From the NCBI GenBank assembly GCA_001839685.1, contig MLAK01000783.1, positions 1 to 27,397 of the forward strand: a stretch of 27,397 nucleotides of DNA, read 5' to 3'. Source of the stretch: Tritrichomonas foetus (Eukaryota; Parabasalia; Tritrichomonadida; Tritrichomonadidae). Positions 18,580 through 27,137 of this stretch are shown here, piece after piece (the stretch's first letter is position 1; every line of letters starts with the position of its first letter). Position numbers and translations under genes: made by a program. Under the pieces are notes generated by a model. The model did no database searches and was not told the origin of the DNA. It saw only the letters and a program-made list of their open reading frames with translations.

Positions 18580-19302
18580 TTAGATAGATGCCATAAAGTT
18601 CATTACTCTAACTTTCTTTCCAATAGTGTCAACAACAACAAGATAGAATGATCGCTCATCAGTACAGACCTCAGTGTCATTGACTTTCTTGATCAAAAAT
18701 GATCTCGCTACGATAGAAACTGCGCCACTTGTGTTCTTTACAACACTTTGACCAACAACATCACGATAAAGTGAAATAACGATTGGTTCGTAAGTGTCCC
18801 AGTTATCTTCATATTGGCAAATTTCACCACCAAGAACGAGTGCTTTCATTATATAGAAAATGAGCTCCTTTCTATCATTTTCGGTAAACACTTCATATTC
18901 TTCTGATTCATCGTCAACAAGGGCAGTCTGGAGAAGATCCGATACCCATATTGAATTTATCTTTTTATCCATGCATTTCTGAATTGGATGATTTGGAACG
19001 TCACGAACGAGCTTTGTTGGGCCCGACCAAAGTTTCTTCCAATAAGTTCTTCCCGTCACATTCGTTGTTAAAGTTTCGTATTCTATCGATTCAACGCCAA
19101 ACATAGAAACACCTTTTGTTGTAAAGAATTGCATCAAAAAGTCCGTAGGATCAAAAACAGTTGGAAGTTGTCCGGTAAATGAAAATGTTCGAACTTTCAT
19201 AGCGCCAAGCCCCCACTTCTCTAAAATGAGGGATCCTTTTTCTTTGTCATTTAATGTTGAAAAACCATGCTCTGCGAGTTCAGTAAATTCGAATTTACTC
19301 AT
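18580..19302 (-). CDS. CFAP300: CFAP300 homologue (dynein arm assembly)
   Basis: A 240-residue soluble protein matching the CFAP300 (C11orf70) family. In humans and algae it is needed for cytoplasmic assembly or transport of axonemal dynein arms. The most diagnostic part lies in the second half: DDESEEYEVFTENDRKELIF followed by LGGEICQYEDNWDTYEP and SLYRDVV corresponds closely to the conserved DSEKYEIF...DREEFLF...LGGALCQYED block of the animal protein. The N-terminal FDPTDFLMQFF corresponds to the YRKDDFVMAFF segment. Human CFAP300 is about 267 residues, so this copy is full length. The start Met fits the family. Possible TCACAT/TCACTC initiator-like motifs lie 40-50 bases upstream on the minus strand. 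The gene agrees with a flagellated organism such as a trichomonad. Confidence 0.88.
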   Translation of the reverse strand: MSKFEFTELAEHGFSTLNDKEKGSLILEKWGLGAMKVRTFSFTGQLPTVFDPTDFLMQFFTTKGVSMFGVESIEYETLTTNVTGRTYWKKLWSGPTKLVRDVPNHPIQKCMDKKINSIWVSDLLQTALVDDESEEYEVFTENDRKELIFYIMKALVLGGEICQYEDNWDTYEPIVISLYRDVVGQSVVKNTSGAVSIVARSFLIKKVNDTEVCTDERSFYLVVVDTIGKKVRVMNFMASI

Positions 19303-19541
19303 TTTCTTTAATGTTTTTCGTTTTTGTTGATCTAAATTCTGAGTGAGATGTGAGTTAATAAACGGACATCATTCAATTTATTCAATTCATTTCTAGTGAT
19401 ATTTGGTTGAACACATATATATTCATGTAACATTTCACCATTCAAAACAAATCATGTAGTGAGTTGATTGTGACTATATTTTGACATTTTTTTTGTCAGG
19501 TGAAAATAGGTCAATTACCAAAAGAGGGAAGTAAATTTTGT

Positions 19542-19547
19542 TCACTT
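19542..19547 (+). promoter_or_regulatory. TCACTT initiator of the ankyrin gene
   Basis: TCACTT fits the trichomonad initiator consensus; its A (19544) lies 32 bases upstream of the ATG at 19576. Its presence suggests that the ankyrin gene was once, or still is, transcribed. Confidence 0.35.
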
Positions 19548-19575
19548 TTTGTGATATTAATTCTTTTCGTCACGA

Positions 19576-20896
19576 ATGTTCTGGAATAATCATTATCAGA
19601 TACGTCAAGAAAACCCAAAATTCATCGAAATTTCCAAAGCTATCGCAACAAACAATTTTTGTGAATTACAGAGCCTTATCAACCAGGATTCAAAATTAGT
19701 TTTAGTGGGAGCAAATTTATCATTGCCGTATGTTTTATTTCTTACTCCAGTAATGAAAGCGATGAAATCCAGTATCCAGTACTAAATTCGACAACTTATC
19801 GTAATGTTGATTCATTTGTTTTACCTCGTCACAATTTAGCCGGAATGCATATTGCTGCTTTTGCAGATGCTCTTGAGTGCTTTGTTACATTAGAAAAGAA
19901 TAAGCAAAGCATAAAAACACAATCTGCAGATGGACTCCTTCCGATTCATTATGCTATTGGTGGAGGAGCTTTGGAAGTTGTTAGTTATATTCTTTCAAAA
20001 GATCAAACGTATTATGAAAATTTGAATGCACCTAATGTTTCCTTTATTTTCTAATGTTCTAACTTTTTATTTACAATCCTATTTTTTATTTAGCTGCTAT
20101 TTCTGGAAGTTATAAAATGATTAGAATGCTTTTTAACAATGGTATTAAATATGATAGTAGATTATACAGTGAATCTCAGAACCCTTTCTTAATTTCCATT
20201 CGCTGTCGTAAAGTTGATTGTTTAAGAGAACTCCTTCATCACACTGAACTTGGAACTTCAAATAGCTCAGATACATCAATTATGAAGTCAATTAGAATCA
20301 ATCAACCAGAAACAATTCCACTTTTACTTGAATCTGGTGACAATCCAGATAAATTTGTATTTAATCCGATTCGAAAAGAATATGAGTCTGCACTTTCACT
20401 TGCATGTAAAGCACAAATAAATGGAAAAGAGGAAGTTGTCAAACTACTGCTAGAAAATATTAATAAAGTTGATCTAGATCGAAGTATTGAATCTCCTTCC
20501 GCTGTACACTGGATATGTGAATCTCGATCACCAGTAATTTGTAAATTAGTTCTTGAAAAAGGCATCGATGTGAATAGGTTTGATCAAAACGGTTGTTCTG
20601 GCCCACAACGACTGACAGATTGCAGAGATGAAGATGTTGTCATTGAAATTTTGCAACTTTTAATCGCCTTTGGTTATGATATGAATTTAGTTTCAAAAAA
20701 TGACAATTCTAAACCAATTCTTGTCCATTTCTGTCAATCTATCGTTCCTTCATTACGTGTGATTGATTGGATGCTTCAAAATGGAGCAGATCCTTATCTT
20801 CCTTTTAAAGAACACAATTTGGAAAAGACGCCATTCGATATTGCGAGGAATAAATTCAAACTTAGGCCTATTTTCATGAAATATGTTAATAAATAA
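19576..20896 (+). pseudogene. Ankyrin-repeat protein gene with two frameshifts
   Basis: Three consecutive segments in three different frames together form one ankyrin protein. Segment 1 (from ATG 19576) ends at 19785. Segment 2 is open in the next frame from about 19740 to 20054; its repeats include LAGMHIAAFADALECFVTLE and DGLLPIHYAIGGGALEVVSY. Segment 3 is open from 20063 to 20896, beginning YNPIFYLAAISGSYKMIRML and containing further repeats (SALSLACKAQ, AVHWICESRS, ILVHFCQS, TPFDIARN). At least eight ankyrin units are visible. The shifts fall near 19735-19750 and between about 20037 and 20068. Large ankyrin families are typical of trichomonads. Either this is a recent pseudogene or the assembly has two indel errors; the rest of the coding sequence is not decayed. 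Partner and role are unknown. Confidence 0.7.
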
Positions 20897-21450
20897 ATGG
20901 TTCATTCATTTTTTTTATTCGGAAAATTGAGTAAAATGTTGTAAATTAAATTTAATGTTTGAGTAAAATAAGTAAACATGTTTTTTCCTTTGACTTGTTT
21001 TTTTGCATAGGCCTTCTTTCAAACAATATTCAACCTTTTGGCAATCTTTATATGCCAGCATATAATAAAAAATCACATGATCTTTTGGCATTCATCATGG
21101 TTTTCATTCGGAATTTAGAATTGTTGAAATAAAATGATGATAAATAATGTATTTGTTATTCACTATCTGAAATATATATCACTCTATTAAATGCAATTCA
21201 TTAATCATTTTAATATATCTATTCCAAAATTAAATTAAGATCAAAAAAAAGTTTAGCGTTATTGCCAATGAAGTCTAAATTGTATTTACACATATACATC
21301 AAAAATATCATTTTACAAAATTAGCCAAACGGCGAACTTCTCCTTTTAGCGAATTTTCAATCAAAATTCAATGATGGTGATTCGATGAACGATAAACAAT
21401 TCAATCATCACGATGGACTATCAAGGGATAAAAATAGGTGTAAAAAAATG
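20897..21450. other. Intergenic, no gene seen
   Basis: AT-rich spacer downstream of the ankyrin gene. The frame of the AP-sigma gene is open from 21385, but that part is judged leader sequence. No repeat array or RNA gene was recognised. Confidence 0.55.
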
Positions 21451-21465
21451 TCACTTTTTTCATTG
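21451..21465 (+). promoter_or_regulatory. Double initiator TCACTT / TCATTG of the AP-sigma gene
   Basis: TCACTT (21451-21456) and TCATTG (21460-21465) lie 19 and 10 bases (A to ATG) before the ATG at 21472. Both fit the trichomonad initiator. They argue strongly that translation starts at 21472 and not at the earlier in-frame ATGs at 21385 and 21448. Confidence 0.5.
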
Positions 21466-21471
21466 GAAAAT

Positions 21472-21897
21472 ATGCTCAAGTTCTTCTTAATCGTTAATAG
21501 GCACGGACAAACGCGTTTAGCTCAATACTATGGTGAAAGGCCAACCATTGAAGAACGTCAAAAACTTGAAAACGAAATCATTCGACAATGCGTTTCCCGT
21601 AACGAAGCAACATCATTTGCTTTTCACCATGGCGACCTAAAGATCATTTATAAGCGTTATTTGGCTATTTACTGCATCGCTGGTGTTGAAGAAGATGCGA
21701 ACGAACTTGCTGTCATCTCCTTCTTTGATTTCCTTTTCCAAACCCTTCGCGAGTATTTCGGCGATATTACTGAATTCCATATTCTTTACCACCTCGCGGA
21801 GACGTATACAGCATTAAACGAAATTGTTATGGACGGCGTCATTGTGGAAACATCAAAGACCAAAATCATCTCATATTTAAACTCAATTTTTGTTTAA
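21472..21897 (+). CDS. Adaptor-protein complex small (sigma) subunit, AP-4-like
   Basis: A 141-residue longin-fold protein of the clathrin-adaptor small chain family, which forms part of the heterotetrameric core that sorts membrane cargo at the Golgi, endosomes or plasma membrane. Family signatures are in order: MLKFFLIVNRHGQTRLAQYY at the start, ENEIIRQCVSRNE, DLKIIYKRYLAIYCIAGVEE, DANELAVISFFDFLFQTLREYF, and EIVMDGVIVETSKTKII near the end. The combination KFFL-VN-x-GQTRL, the C-x-SR motif and G-x-IVET resembles AP-4 sigma more than AP-1 (FSRQGKLRL, DTSKKSV) or AP-2 (QNRAGKTRL, GEIRETSQ). An AP-2-like subunit remains possible. The frame extends 29 codons upstream, but the family start and two initiator motifs select ATG 21472. 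Confidence 0.9.
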   Translation: MLKFFLIVNRHGQTRLAQYYGERPTIEERQKLENEIIRQCVSRNEATSFAFHHGDLKIIYKRYLAIYCIAGVEEDANELAVISFFDFLFQTLREYFGDITEFHILYHLAETYTALNEIVMDGVIVETSKTKIISYLNSIFV

Positions 21898-22493
21898 TTG
21901 GCACCCTTTTTATAAAATTTTAAACAGTAAATACCGACCTTTATACTTTTATTTTAATGAATGCTTATCTATTTTATTTATGGAAATATTATTTATTTAT
22001 TTATTTTTATTGTTCTTCAAAATAGCCTCATGTTAAAGGAATTCATTATACCGCTACATTGCGACAAAAAGTAAAGCTAGAAATTCCAAGGCATCTTTAG
22101 AAGAGATCAAACTGAGAAGTCATCTTTTTCACGTTTGGTCGGAATGAAAAAGTATAAAATTAATGAAGAATTGGGATTTATGAAAGATCGATTTCATTTT
22201 CATGAAGAATAAAACATGATTTTTATACACAAATCCTTTCTTCTACAGCATTGCGTTAAGGATAATTCATCTAATCTTTTCTTTTCATTCACCAAAAAAA
22301 AAATTATGAAATCATTTGTGAAATGAAATGGCTTATTCATCGAGAAATCTCTATGCACATGATTTTCGTTTTCCAAAATCATTTTGGGCATAAGCGCGAA
22401 CCCTGTATAGATGCTTTTTATATCAAGTTCCTTTATAAATGATACATAAATACTTTGGAAAAAAAAGAAGTAAATTCGATTTACATAACAAAA
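21898..22493. other. Convergent intergenic spacer, no gene seen
   Basis: AT-rich spacer between convergent genes, with a repeated TTTAT run near 21985-22010. A 63-codon minus-strand frame inside it has biased low-complexity composition and no initiator, so it is not called. Confidence 0.55.
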
Positions 22494-23033
22494 CTATAAT
22501 TGTGTCAATAAAACAACAATCAAAATTATAATTCCGTAGAAAATCAAAAATGGAATCCAAGTTGCAAGAAAACTACCCACAGATAGTGATCTTCCTTTCA
22601 AAACAAGAGCCCATGCGACTTTTGCTGTCGCCCCTTTGCACCATTTTGAGCAGCACAGGCATGGCGTTTTTATTTTGCATCTATCAAGAACAGTGGCCAC
22701 ATAAAAATGGCAATTTGAGCATAACAAACTGTAGTGGATGTGCTGAAATTCTTCTGTAACTTCATGGATCGCCCTGTCAAGAGTTTCTGGATCAATTGAT
22801 AATTTCCACCTTTGTCGTGGATCAGCAAACAACATTTCACCTTTTCCGACATGAAAATGGCCTTGAAAATCATATACACAACCATGCGAATCACATATTC
22901 CGACATGCCCCAATGCAGGAAAAATCCAAGTTAAGATGGGAATTTGTGTCCAAACTACACAACAACTGAGACGTGGATCATATCCATTGAAATTCAGTTC
23001 TTCTTCATCTTGATTTTGGTAGATATCACTCAT
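22494..23033 (-). CDS. TMEM222 / RTE1 family membrane protein
   Basis: A 179-residue protein of the TMEM222/RTE1 (DUF778) family; RTE1 regulates the ethylene receptor in plants, and TMEM222 is a poorly understood animal membrane protein. The diagnostic block is clear: SCCVVWTQIPILTWIFPALG, then HVGICDSHGCVYDFQGHFHV, GEMLFADPRQRWKL, and the Cys/His motif SLLCSNCHFYVATVL (LCCDNCHSHVA in animals). A cluster of cysteines (CLCCSKWC) follows, then the conserved LSVGSFLATWIPFLIF and a C-terminal hydrophobic membrane helix. The frame is open 37 codons farther upstream into the SmD2 gene region. Met at 23033 is preferred because a TCATTC initiator lies 22 bases before it and the acidic N-terminus (MSDIYQNQDEEELNF) looks typical. 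It shares an 80-bp divergent promoter with SmD2. Confidence 0.9.
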   Translation of the reverse strand: MSDIYQNQDEEELNFNGYDPRLSCCVVWTQIPILTWIFPALGHVGICDSHGCVYDFQGHFHVGKGEMLFADPRQRWKLSIDPETLDRAIHEVTEEFQHIHYSLLCSNCHFYVATVLDRCKIKTPCLCCSKWCKGATAKVAWALVLKGRSLSVGSFLATWIPFLIFYGIIILIVVLLTQL

Positions 23034-23040
23034 TTTAAAT

Positions 23041-23070
23041 TTGACCTTTTCGAATGATATTGACCTTTTA
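23041..23070. promoter_or_regulatory. Shared divergent promoter with paired TTGACCTTTT boxes around an initiator
   Basis: TTGACCTTTT occurs at 23041-23050 and again at 23061-23070. Between them is GAATGA (23052-23057), which reads TCATTC, an initiator, on the minus strand for the TMEM222-like gene. The complete gap between the two start codons is only 80 bp (23034-23113), so the boxes could serve both genes. Confidence 0.5.
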
Positions 23071-23113
23071 GGTGGTATTATGACATGTGTTGTGAAAACA
23101 AATTTTTCTAAAA

Positions 23114-23476
23114 ATGAATTCTGAAGAAGCATCAAGACAGCCACAACAAGACCCTTTACCAGAAGATTTTATGCAACCAAGTGAAATGGCTACATTAAAG
23201 AATGGACCAATGGGCCCTCTTGTCGACGCCGTCAATAACAAACAACCAATTTTAATTGCTCTCAGAAGCAATCGAAAATTATATGGCATTCCAAAGGCTA
23301 TCGATCGCCATTGGAATATTATCATCGAAAGCTGCACAGAACTATGGTCTCCAGAAAGCAAGGATGGCAAACCTGTCAATATCCAAAAAAGAAAAATCAA
23401 CCGTCTATTTTTACGAGGCGACAACGTAATCTGCGTTTATCCAAATCCAAAGCGATCAATTAATTTAGAAGAATAA
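23114..23476 (+). CDS. SNRPD2: Small nuclear ribonucleoprotein SmD2
   Basis: A core component of the heptameric Sm ring around spliceosomal snRNAs. Of its 120 residues, the first 30 or so form a polar N-terminal extension (residues 1-28), followed by GPLVDAVNNKQPILIALRSN (helix plus Sm1 start), KLYGIPKAIDRHWNIIIESC (Sm1; compare KAFDRHCNMVLE in animals), ELWSP and a loop, then Sm2 KINRLFLRGDNVICVYPNP (compare SKMFLRGDSVIVVLRNP). The length agrees with the human protein (118). The inserted basic loop between Sm1 and Sm2 of animal SmD2 is present but short. It confirms an active spliceosome in the organism, although no intron is visible in this window. No plus-strand TCAYT initiator is evident; the ATG is the first in frame. 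Confidence 0.93.
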   Translation: MNSEEASRQPQQDPLPEDFMQPSEMATLKNGPMGPLVDAVNNKQPILIALRSNRKLYGIPKAIDRHWNIIIESCTELWSPESKDGKPVNIQKRKINRLFLRGDNVICVYPNPKRSINLEE

Positions 23477-23692
23477 GATATATATTTATAATTGATATTT
23501 GTATACATTTAAATTAAAAAAAAAATTCTATTATTCTGATCGATTTTCACGCCTTTTCTATTAAATTATTTTGGAAATGTTAATCATTGAACACTCATTG
23601 CCATTTTGAATTACCGTGATTTCGTTTGGGCAACAATATGGTCAAATATAAGGTTAAATCAAGTGGGACATCAAATTCAGAAACTACATATA

Positions 23693-23736
23693 CAGTCACG
23701 GCAAAAAGCTCTATACGCGGAGAAAAGCCCTATACA
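23693..23736 (+). repeat. Left terminal inverted repeat of transposon
   Basis: It starts CAGTCACGGCAAAAAGCTCT and pairs with the inverted right end with about five mismatches over 44 bases. It contains two tandem versions of the motif AAAAGCYCTATAC, about 20 bases apart: probable duplicated transposase-binding sites. Confidence 0.9.
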
Positions 23737-23993
23737 GTCAACTTTTTAAGATCCAAACCAATATAAGACTAACAGAGAGTCTATTGGTTCATCCTCAATG
23801 ATTTTTTTCTTTCTCGAAAAAAAAAATTAATTATCTCATGTTTTTCATTTTTTCTTTTCTTTTCACAGAAATCATATGAGTGAATTGATATTTCTTTTTA
23901 GAGTATATAAAATCAATGAAAAGAAGAAATAAAAAAAATTAACAATAAATAATTCTGATGAGATTTTTAAAATTTAGCAATTCGCCAATTTTT

Positions 23994-25385
23994 TTATATT
24001 GGTAACTGAATCCGATTCTTATTAGGTTTAAATACTGGTTTTTGATACTCCCAATGTCTGACTTCTGTGGCGTATCTTCTATCGATAGTAACATCATAAA
24101 CTCTTGTTTTTATATTATAAGTTGATATCATTCCAGCACGACGAAAAGCTGCAATAATATTTTTGGGTGAACATGCCATTCTAAAGCTATCAAACATTCT
24201 CATCACTTGCATAGTTTGCCATGTGTATTCATCGTCATAATTGAGATTATGCATCCACCTTTTCTGATTTGCAAAAATACCTAAATCGAGAACTTGAATT
24301 TGATCGGATGTATGAGCTGGTATAAATTTAATAATAACGTTATTTTCGTTACACATCTCTTGAAACTCTGAGTTTCCATGGACAGATAATCCATCCATCA
24401 ACAATAATGCAGGTCCATCATAATTGACTAAACTTCTCTTTTTCCGTATTTCAATGAAAAATGACTCAGACCAATTCATAAAGTTTTGTGTTGTAATAAA
24501 CCCTTTTTTCGAATGATTAATTATTATTTTATCAGGAGTATACCCGGAATCTAACAGCTCCCTTTCGATTGTTTCCCTTTCAACAATAATAAGTGGCTTT
24601 AAACAACTTCCATCAGCTGAAACTCCCGCCAACATTGAAGACCGTTTACTATTTCTTCGAACAGGAACATCTGTTTTGTATCCTACAAATTGGGAATTTA
24701 CAATTACTCTACGAGTATGTGAATCTGTGTACTCACTATGTCCCATCTCATCAATATTGAATATAAATTCCCCTGGAATTTTGGCTATCGAAAGCAATTC
24801 TTCGAGTTCTGCAAAAAAATTGTCCAATTCATTTTGATTATAATGGACTCTACATGAATNTTTCNGGACTCCATCAATCGCCTTAAAATCTGAAGAATAT
24901 GAGATATAATGTCGAATGCTTTCAAGTTTAAGGACGAGATCATATTTTCTAATGAGATGATCACGAAGATCTTCGAATGTTGGTGGGTTATTATTTGAAG
25001 TCAATTCATTTACAAACCAAACAATTTCACGGTGCTGATCATTGGTAAGTAATCGCTTGGCTCCTAATCTTCCAGCTTCATCATTCACTTTTCCAAGATG
25101 GTGCTGAACAGTTGATTTACTTGGAAACGTGAAAAAATCTGCAATTACCTGATAAGAAATGCTTTTCAGACCTTCTCGTTCAGCTCTCTCTTTGACATAA
25201 ATGACTTGCTCTCGTTCTGATTCTGCATTACAAAACTCATATGACTCCACCACTCTCTGAAAGAAAGAGTGAATGTCTGGATTTTCTCTACAGTGTATGT
25301 CAACATCATCAAGAGTATGTGGTTTCTTAAGATCTTGGTTGGGGTGCCTGTTCTGGTTTATGTCCATATAATTAATGGCTATCAA
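23994..25385 (-). CDS. DDE transposase, pogo/Tigger-like, with CENP-B-like DNA-binding region
   Basis: A 463-residue transposase. The N-terminal half has a helix-turn-helix look (ISYQVIADFFTFPSKSTVQHHL, about residues 76-97) followed by a second helical segment from about residue 105 (GRLGAKRLLTNDQHREIVWF), as in HTH_psq plus CENPB-type modules of the pogo group. The catalytic core matches DDE_1: FNIDEMGHSEY (Asp212), ALLLMDGLSVHG (Asp331) and QVLDLGIFANQKRW (Asp367), so the triad is DDD with 35 residues between the last two. FIPAHTSDQ is the usual loop before the third Asp. Two ambiguous bases (24860 and 24865) leave residues 174 and 176 undetermined; there is no visible stop or frameshift. 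Met7 (25367) is an alternative start. The enzyme should cut and paste the element at TA sites. Confidence 0.92.
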   Translation of the reverse strand: MIAINYMDINQNRHPNQDLKKPHTLDDVDIHCRENPDIHSFFQRVVESYEFCNAESEREQVIYVKERAEREGLKSISYQVIADFFTFPSKSTVQHHLGKVNDEAGRLGAKRLLTNDQHREIVWFVNELTSNNNPPTFEDLRDHLIRKYDLVLKLESIRHYISYSSDFKAIDGVXKXSCRVHYNQNELDNFFAELEELLSIAKIPGEFIFNIDEMGHSEYTDSHTRRVIVNSQFVGYKTDVPVRRNSKRSSMLAGVSADGSCLKPLIIVERETIERELLDSGYTPDKIIINHSKKGFITTQNFMNWSESFFIEIRKKRSLVNYDGPALLLMDGLSVHGNSEFQEMCNENNVIIKFIPAHTSDQIQVLDLGIFANQKRWMHNLNYDDEYTWQTMQVMRMFDSFRMACSPKNIIAAFRRAGMISTYNIKTRVYDVTIDRRYATEVRHWEYQKPVFKPNKNRIQLPI

Positions 25386-25634
25386 AATTAATGATAAACG
25401 GGCAGATTTTTGTACTTCATGATTTCAATGGATAAATGGTTGTGAAATCCTTCAATTTCTATCACTAATTGGTCGTATACCCCGAATTTTAGTGAATTTT
25501 AATTTCCTTTTTATCTCTTTTTCTATTAATAATTTTTCGAATTTTTTATTATCTTTTTTTAATATTTTACTTCAACATTTAATTAATAAAATATCCTTTT
25601 TTTCCCTATTAAAAAAAATACTGTTTTTTCTCTT

Positions 25635-25678
25635 TGTATAGGGCTTTTCTCTCTGTATAGGGCTTTTTTCCGTGACTG
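25635..25678 (-). repeat. Right terminal inverted repeat of transposon
   Basis: Read inward on the minus strand it starts CAGTCACGGAAAAAAGCCCT and again carries two copies of GAAAAGCCCTATAC-type sequence (both perfect GCCCTATAC here), matching the arrangement of the left end. Confidence 0.9.
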
Positions 25679-25908
25679 TATATCTTATATAGATTGAGAA
25701 TATCTCTTTTTATGACAATCAATATTTCGACCTGAAATACAAACCAAATACAGAAAATGCCATACGAATCATTTTGCTAAAAAAAAAAAATATCTCGAGG
25801 TGCAAATGTTTTGATGGTGAACAGATAAGGTCAAATGAAAAGTTAAATTACCGAAAAGTGTTCACAGTAGAAATGGCATTATTTTTGACATATAAACGTT
25901 CTCTATGA

Positions 25909-27042
25909 ATGACATTTATTTCGATGGATTCTGGAATTAAACTTTCTGATTATTTAATCGATCTCGACAATTATACACTCGGTGAAAAACTCGGTAAAGG
26001 TGGTTGTGGAACAGTTTTTAAAGCAATTGATAAAACAACAAAACAAGAAGTCGCAATTAAATTTATTCATAAAACTGACAAAATGAACGACAAAAAAGAA
26101 CAAATGAATCTACTCCGCGAAATTACTGTTCCTTGCCGCCTTGATTTACCAGGTATTGTTCACCTTATCGGATTTCGCTTTCCATTATCAAATTCCGAAA
26201 AGCCAGCCCGCGGACCGACCAAAGTTGGCGCAGATGAACCCGATCTTGATGGTGCCGTTATTGTGACAGAACTCATGAAAAATACAAGCCTCAATAATAT
26301 CATCAAAGATTATTTAGACGGAAAACCAACACCGAAATTTGGTCCAACTGAACGTAGTAAAATCATTTTCGGTATTGCCCAAACGATGGCCTTAGTTCAC
26401 GCGAAAGATATTATCCATCGAGATTTGAAACTTGAAAATGTGTTTCTTGACGATAATTATGAGCCAAGGATTGCAGATTTTGGTCTTGCGAAGACCCTCA
26501 TCACTGGCATTGAAATGACAATGACTATTGGTACACCTTTATATATGGCGCCTGAACTTTTCATGGACGGCGATGAAACTTATGATGGAAAAGTTGATGT
26601 TTATGCGTTTGGTATTCTTTTGTATAAAATGTTCGAAAATAAGCTCCAATTAGACGATAAAAAGCCAATCCGCTCACCACAGCAACTAATGATGCGTATC
26701 GGGAAAGGATGTCGTCCGATTAAAACGCCAGCGATTCCAGACCATTATTGGGAAATAATTACAAAATGCTGGGATAAGGATCCTGAAGCGCGACCAACTT
26801 TTCAGGCGATTGTGAATATCTTAAAGCAGGACAAATACGCACTCGAAGAAAAAGGCGTGAAAACCGATATGGCGGCCTTCAATGAGTACAAAGAAAGAGT
26901 CAGCAAAACAGATTTGCCTGATGATGCACTTGGAAAATCATTTAGCAGAACATTTGGAAAATCGATGATGCTTAAGTCGATGTACAAGCCAAGAGAAGAC
27001 GACAAGCCAAGGAAGACAAAATTCATATGGCGCAGGCACTGA
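25909..27042 (+). CDS. Protein kinase, TKL-like
   Basis: A 377-residue single-domain Ser/Thr-type kinase. The ATP loop GKGGCGTV is at 28-35, VAIKFI holds Lys51, Glu71 (LLREI) fits the alpha-C glutamate, HRDLKLENV is at 170-178, DFG at 190-192, GTPLYMAPE at 208-216, DVYAFGILLY around 230-239, and CWDKDPEARPTF closes the C-lobe. The CW-x-x-(D/N)P-x-x-RP ending and VYAFG are typical of tyrosine-kinase-like (TKL) kinases, which are greatly expanded in trichomonads. All catalytic residues are present, so it should be active. A loop insert (about 92-115, Pro/Lys/Asp-rich) lies between strands 4 and 5. A 60-residue basic tail after the domain (FSRTFGKSMMLKSMYK, ending KTKFIWRRH) is of unknown role. 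Met6 (25924) is an alternative start. An 11-codon ORF ends in TGA directly before the ATG. Confidence 0.92.
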   Translation: MTFISMDSGIKLSDYLIDLDNYTLGEKLGKGGCGTVFKAIDKTTKQEVAIKFIHKTDKMNDKKEQMNLLREITVPCRLDLPGIVHLIGFRFPLSNSEKPARGPTKVGADEPDLDGAVIVTELMKNTSLNNIIKDYLDGKPTPKFGPTERSKIIFGIAQTMALVHAKDIIHRDLKLENVFLDDNYEPRIADFGLAKTLITGIEMTMTIGTPLYMAPELFMDGDETYDGKVDVYAFGILLYKMFENKLQLDDKKPIRSPQQLMMRIGKGCRPIKTPAIPDHYWEIITKCWDKDPEARPTFQAIVNILKQDKYALEEKGVKTDMAAFNEYKERVSKTDLPDDALGKSFSRTFGKSMMLKSMYKPREDDKPRKTKFIWRRH

Positions 27043-27137
27043 GCAATTTTCAATCATGTTTTTTTTAGGTGAATGATTTTTTTTAAAACAAAAATCTTAA
27101 TTTATATTTTATCTTTTTGTTTTAGTTTTCTTTTAAT

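Larger units (their letters stand above)
23693..25678. mobile_element. pogo/Tigger-like DNA transposon with 44-bp TIRs and TA target duplication
   Basis: The element is 1986 bp and is bounded by TA on both sides (23691-23692 and 25679-25680), as expected for Tc1/mariner/pogo transposons. Both ends begin CAGTCACGG when read inward. It holds one transposase gene on the minus strand, about 255 bp of AT-rich non-coding sequence on the left and about 250 bp on the right. The intact frame and well-matched ends suggest a fairly recent insertion between SmD2 and the kinase gene. Confidence 0.92.

Noticed and set aside
20037..20093. Possible intron (GT...CTAAC...AG) in the ankyrin gene
   Set aside because: Removing these 57 bases keeps the old frame, which meets TGA at 20118, while the ankyrin repeat continues in another frame. 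The 5' site and branch-to-AG distance also differ from trichomonad introns.
23068..23424. 118-codon minus-strand ORF across SmD2
   Set aside because: Antisense to the strongly conserved Sm motifs and without its own promoter signal; a shadow frame.
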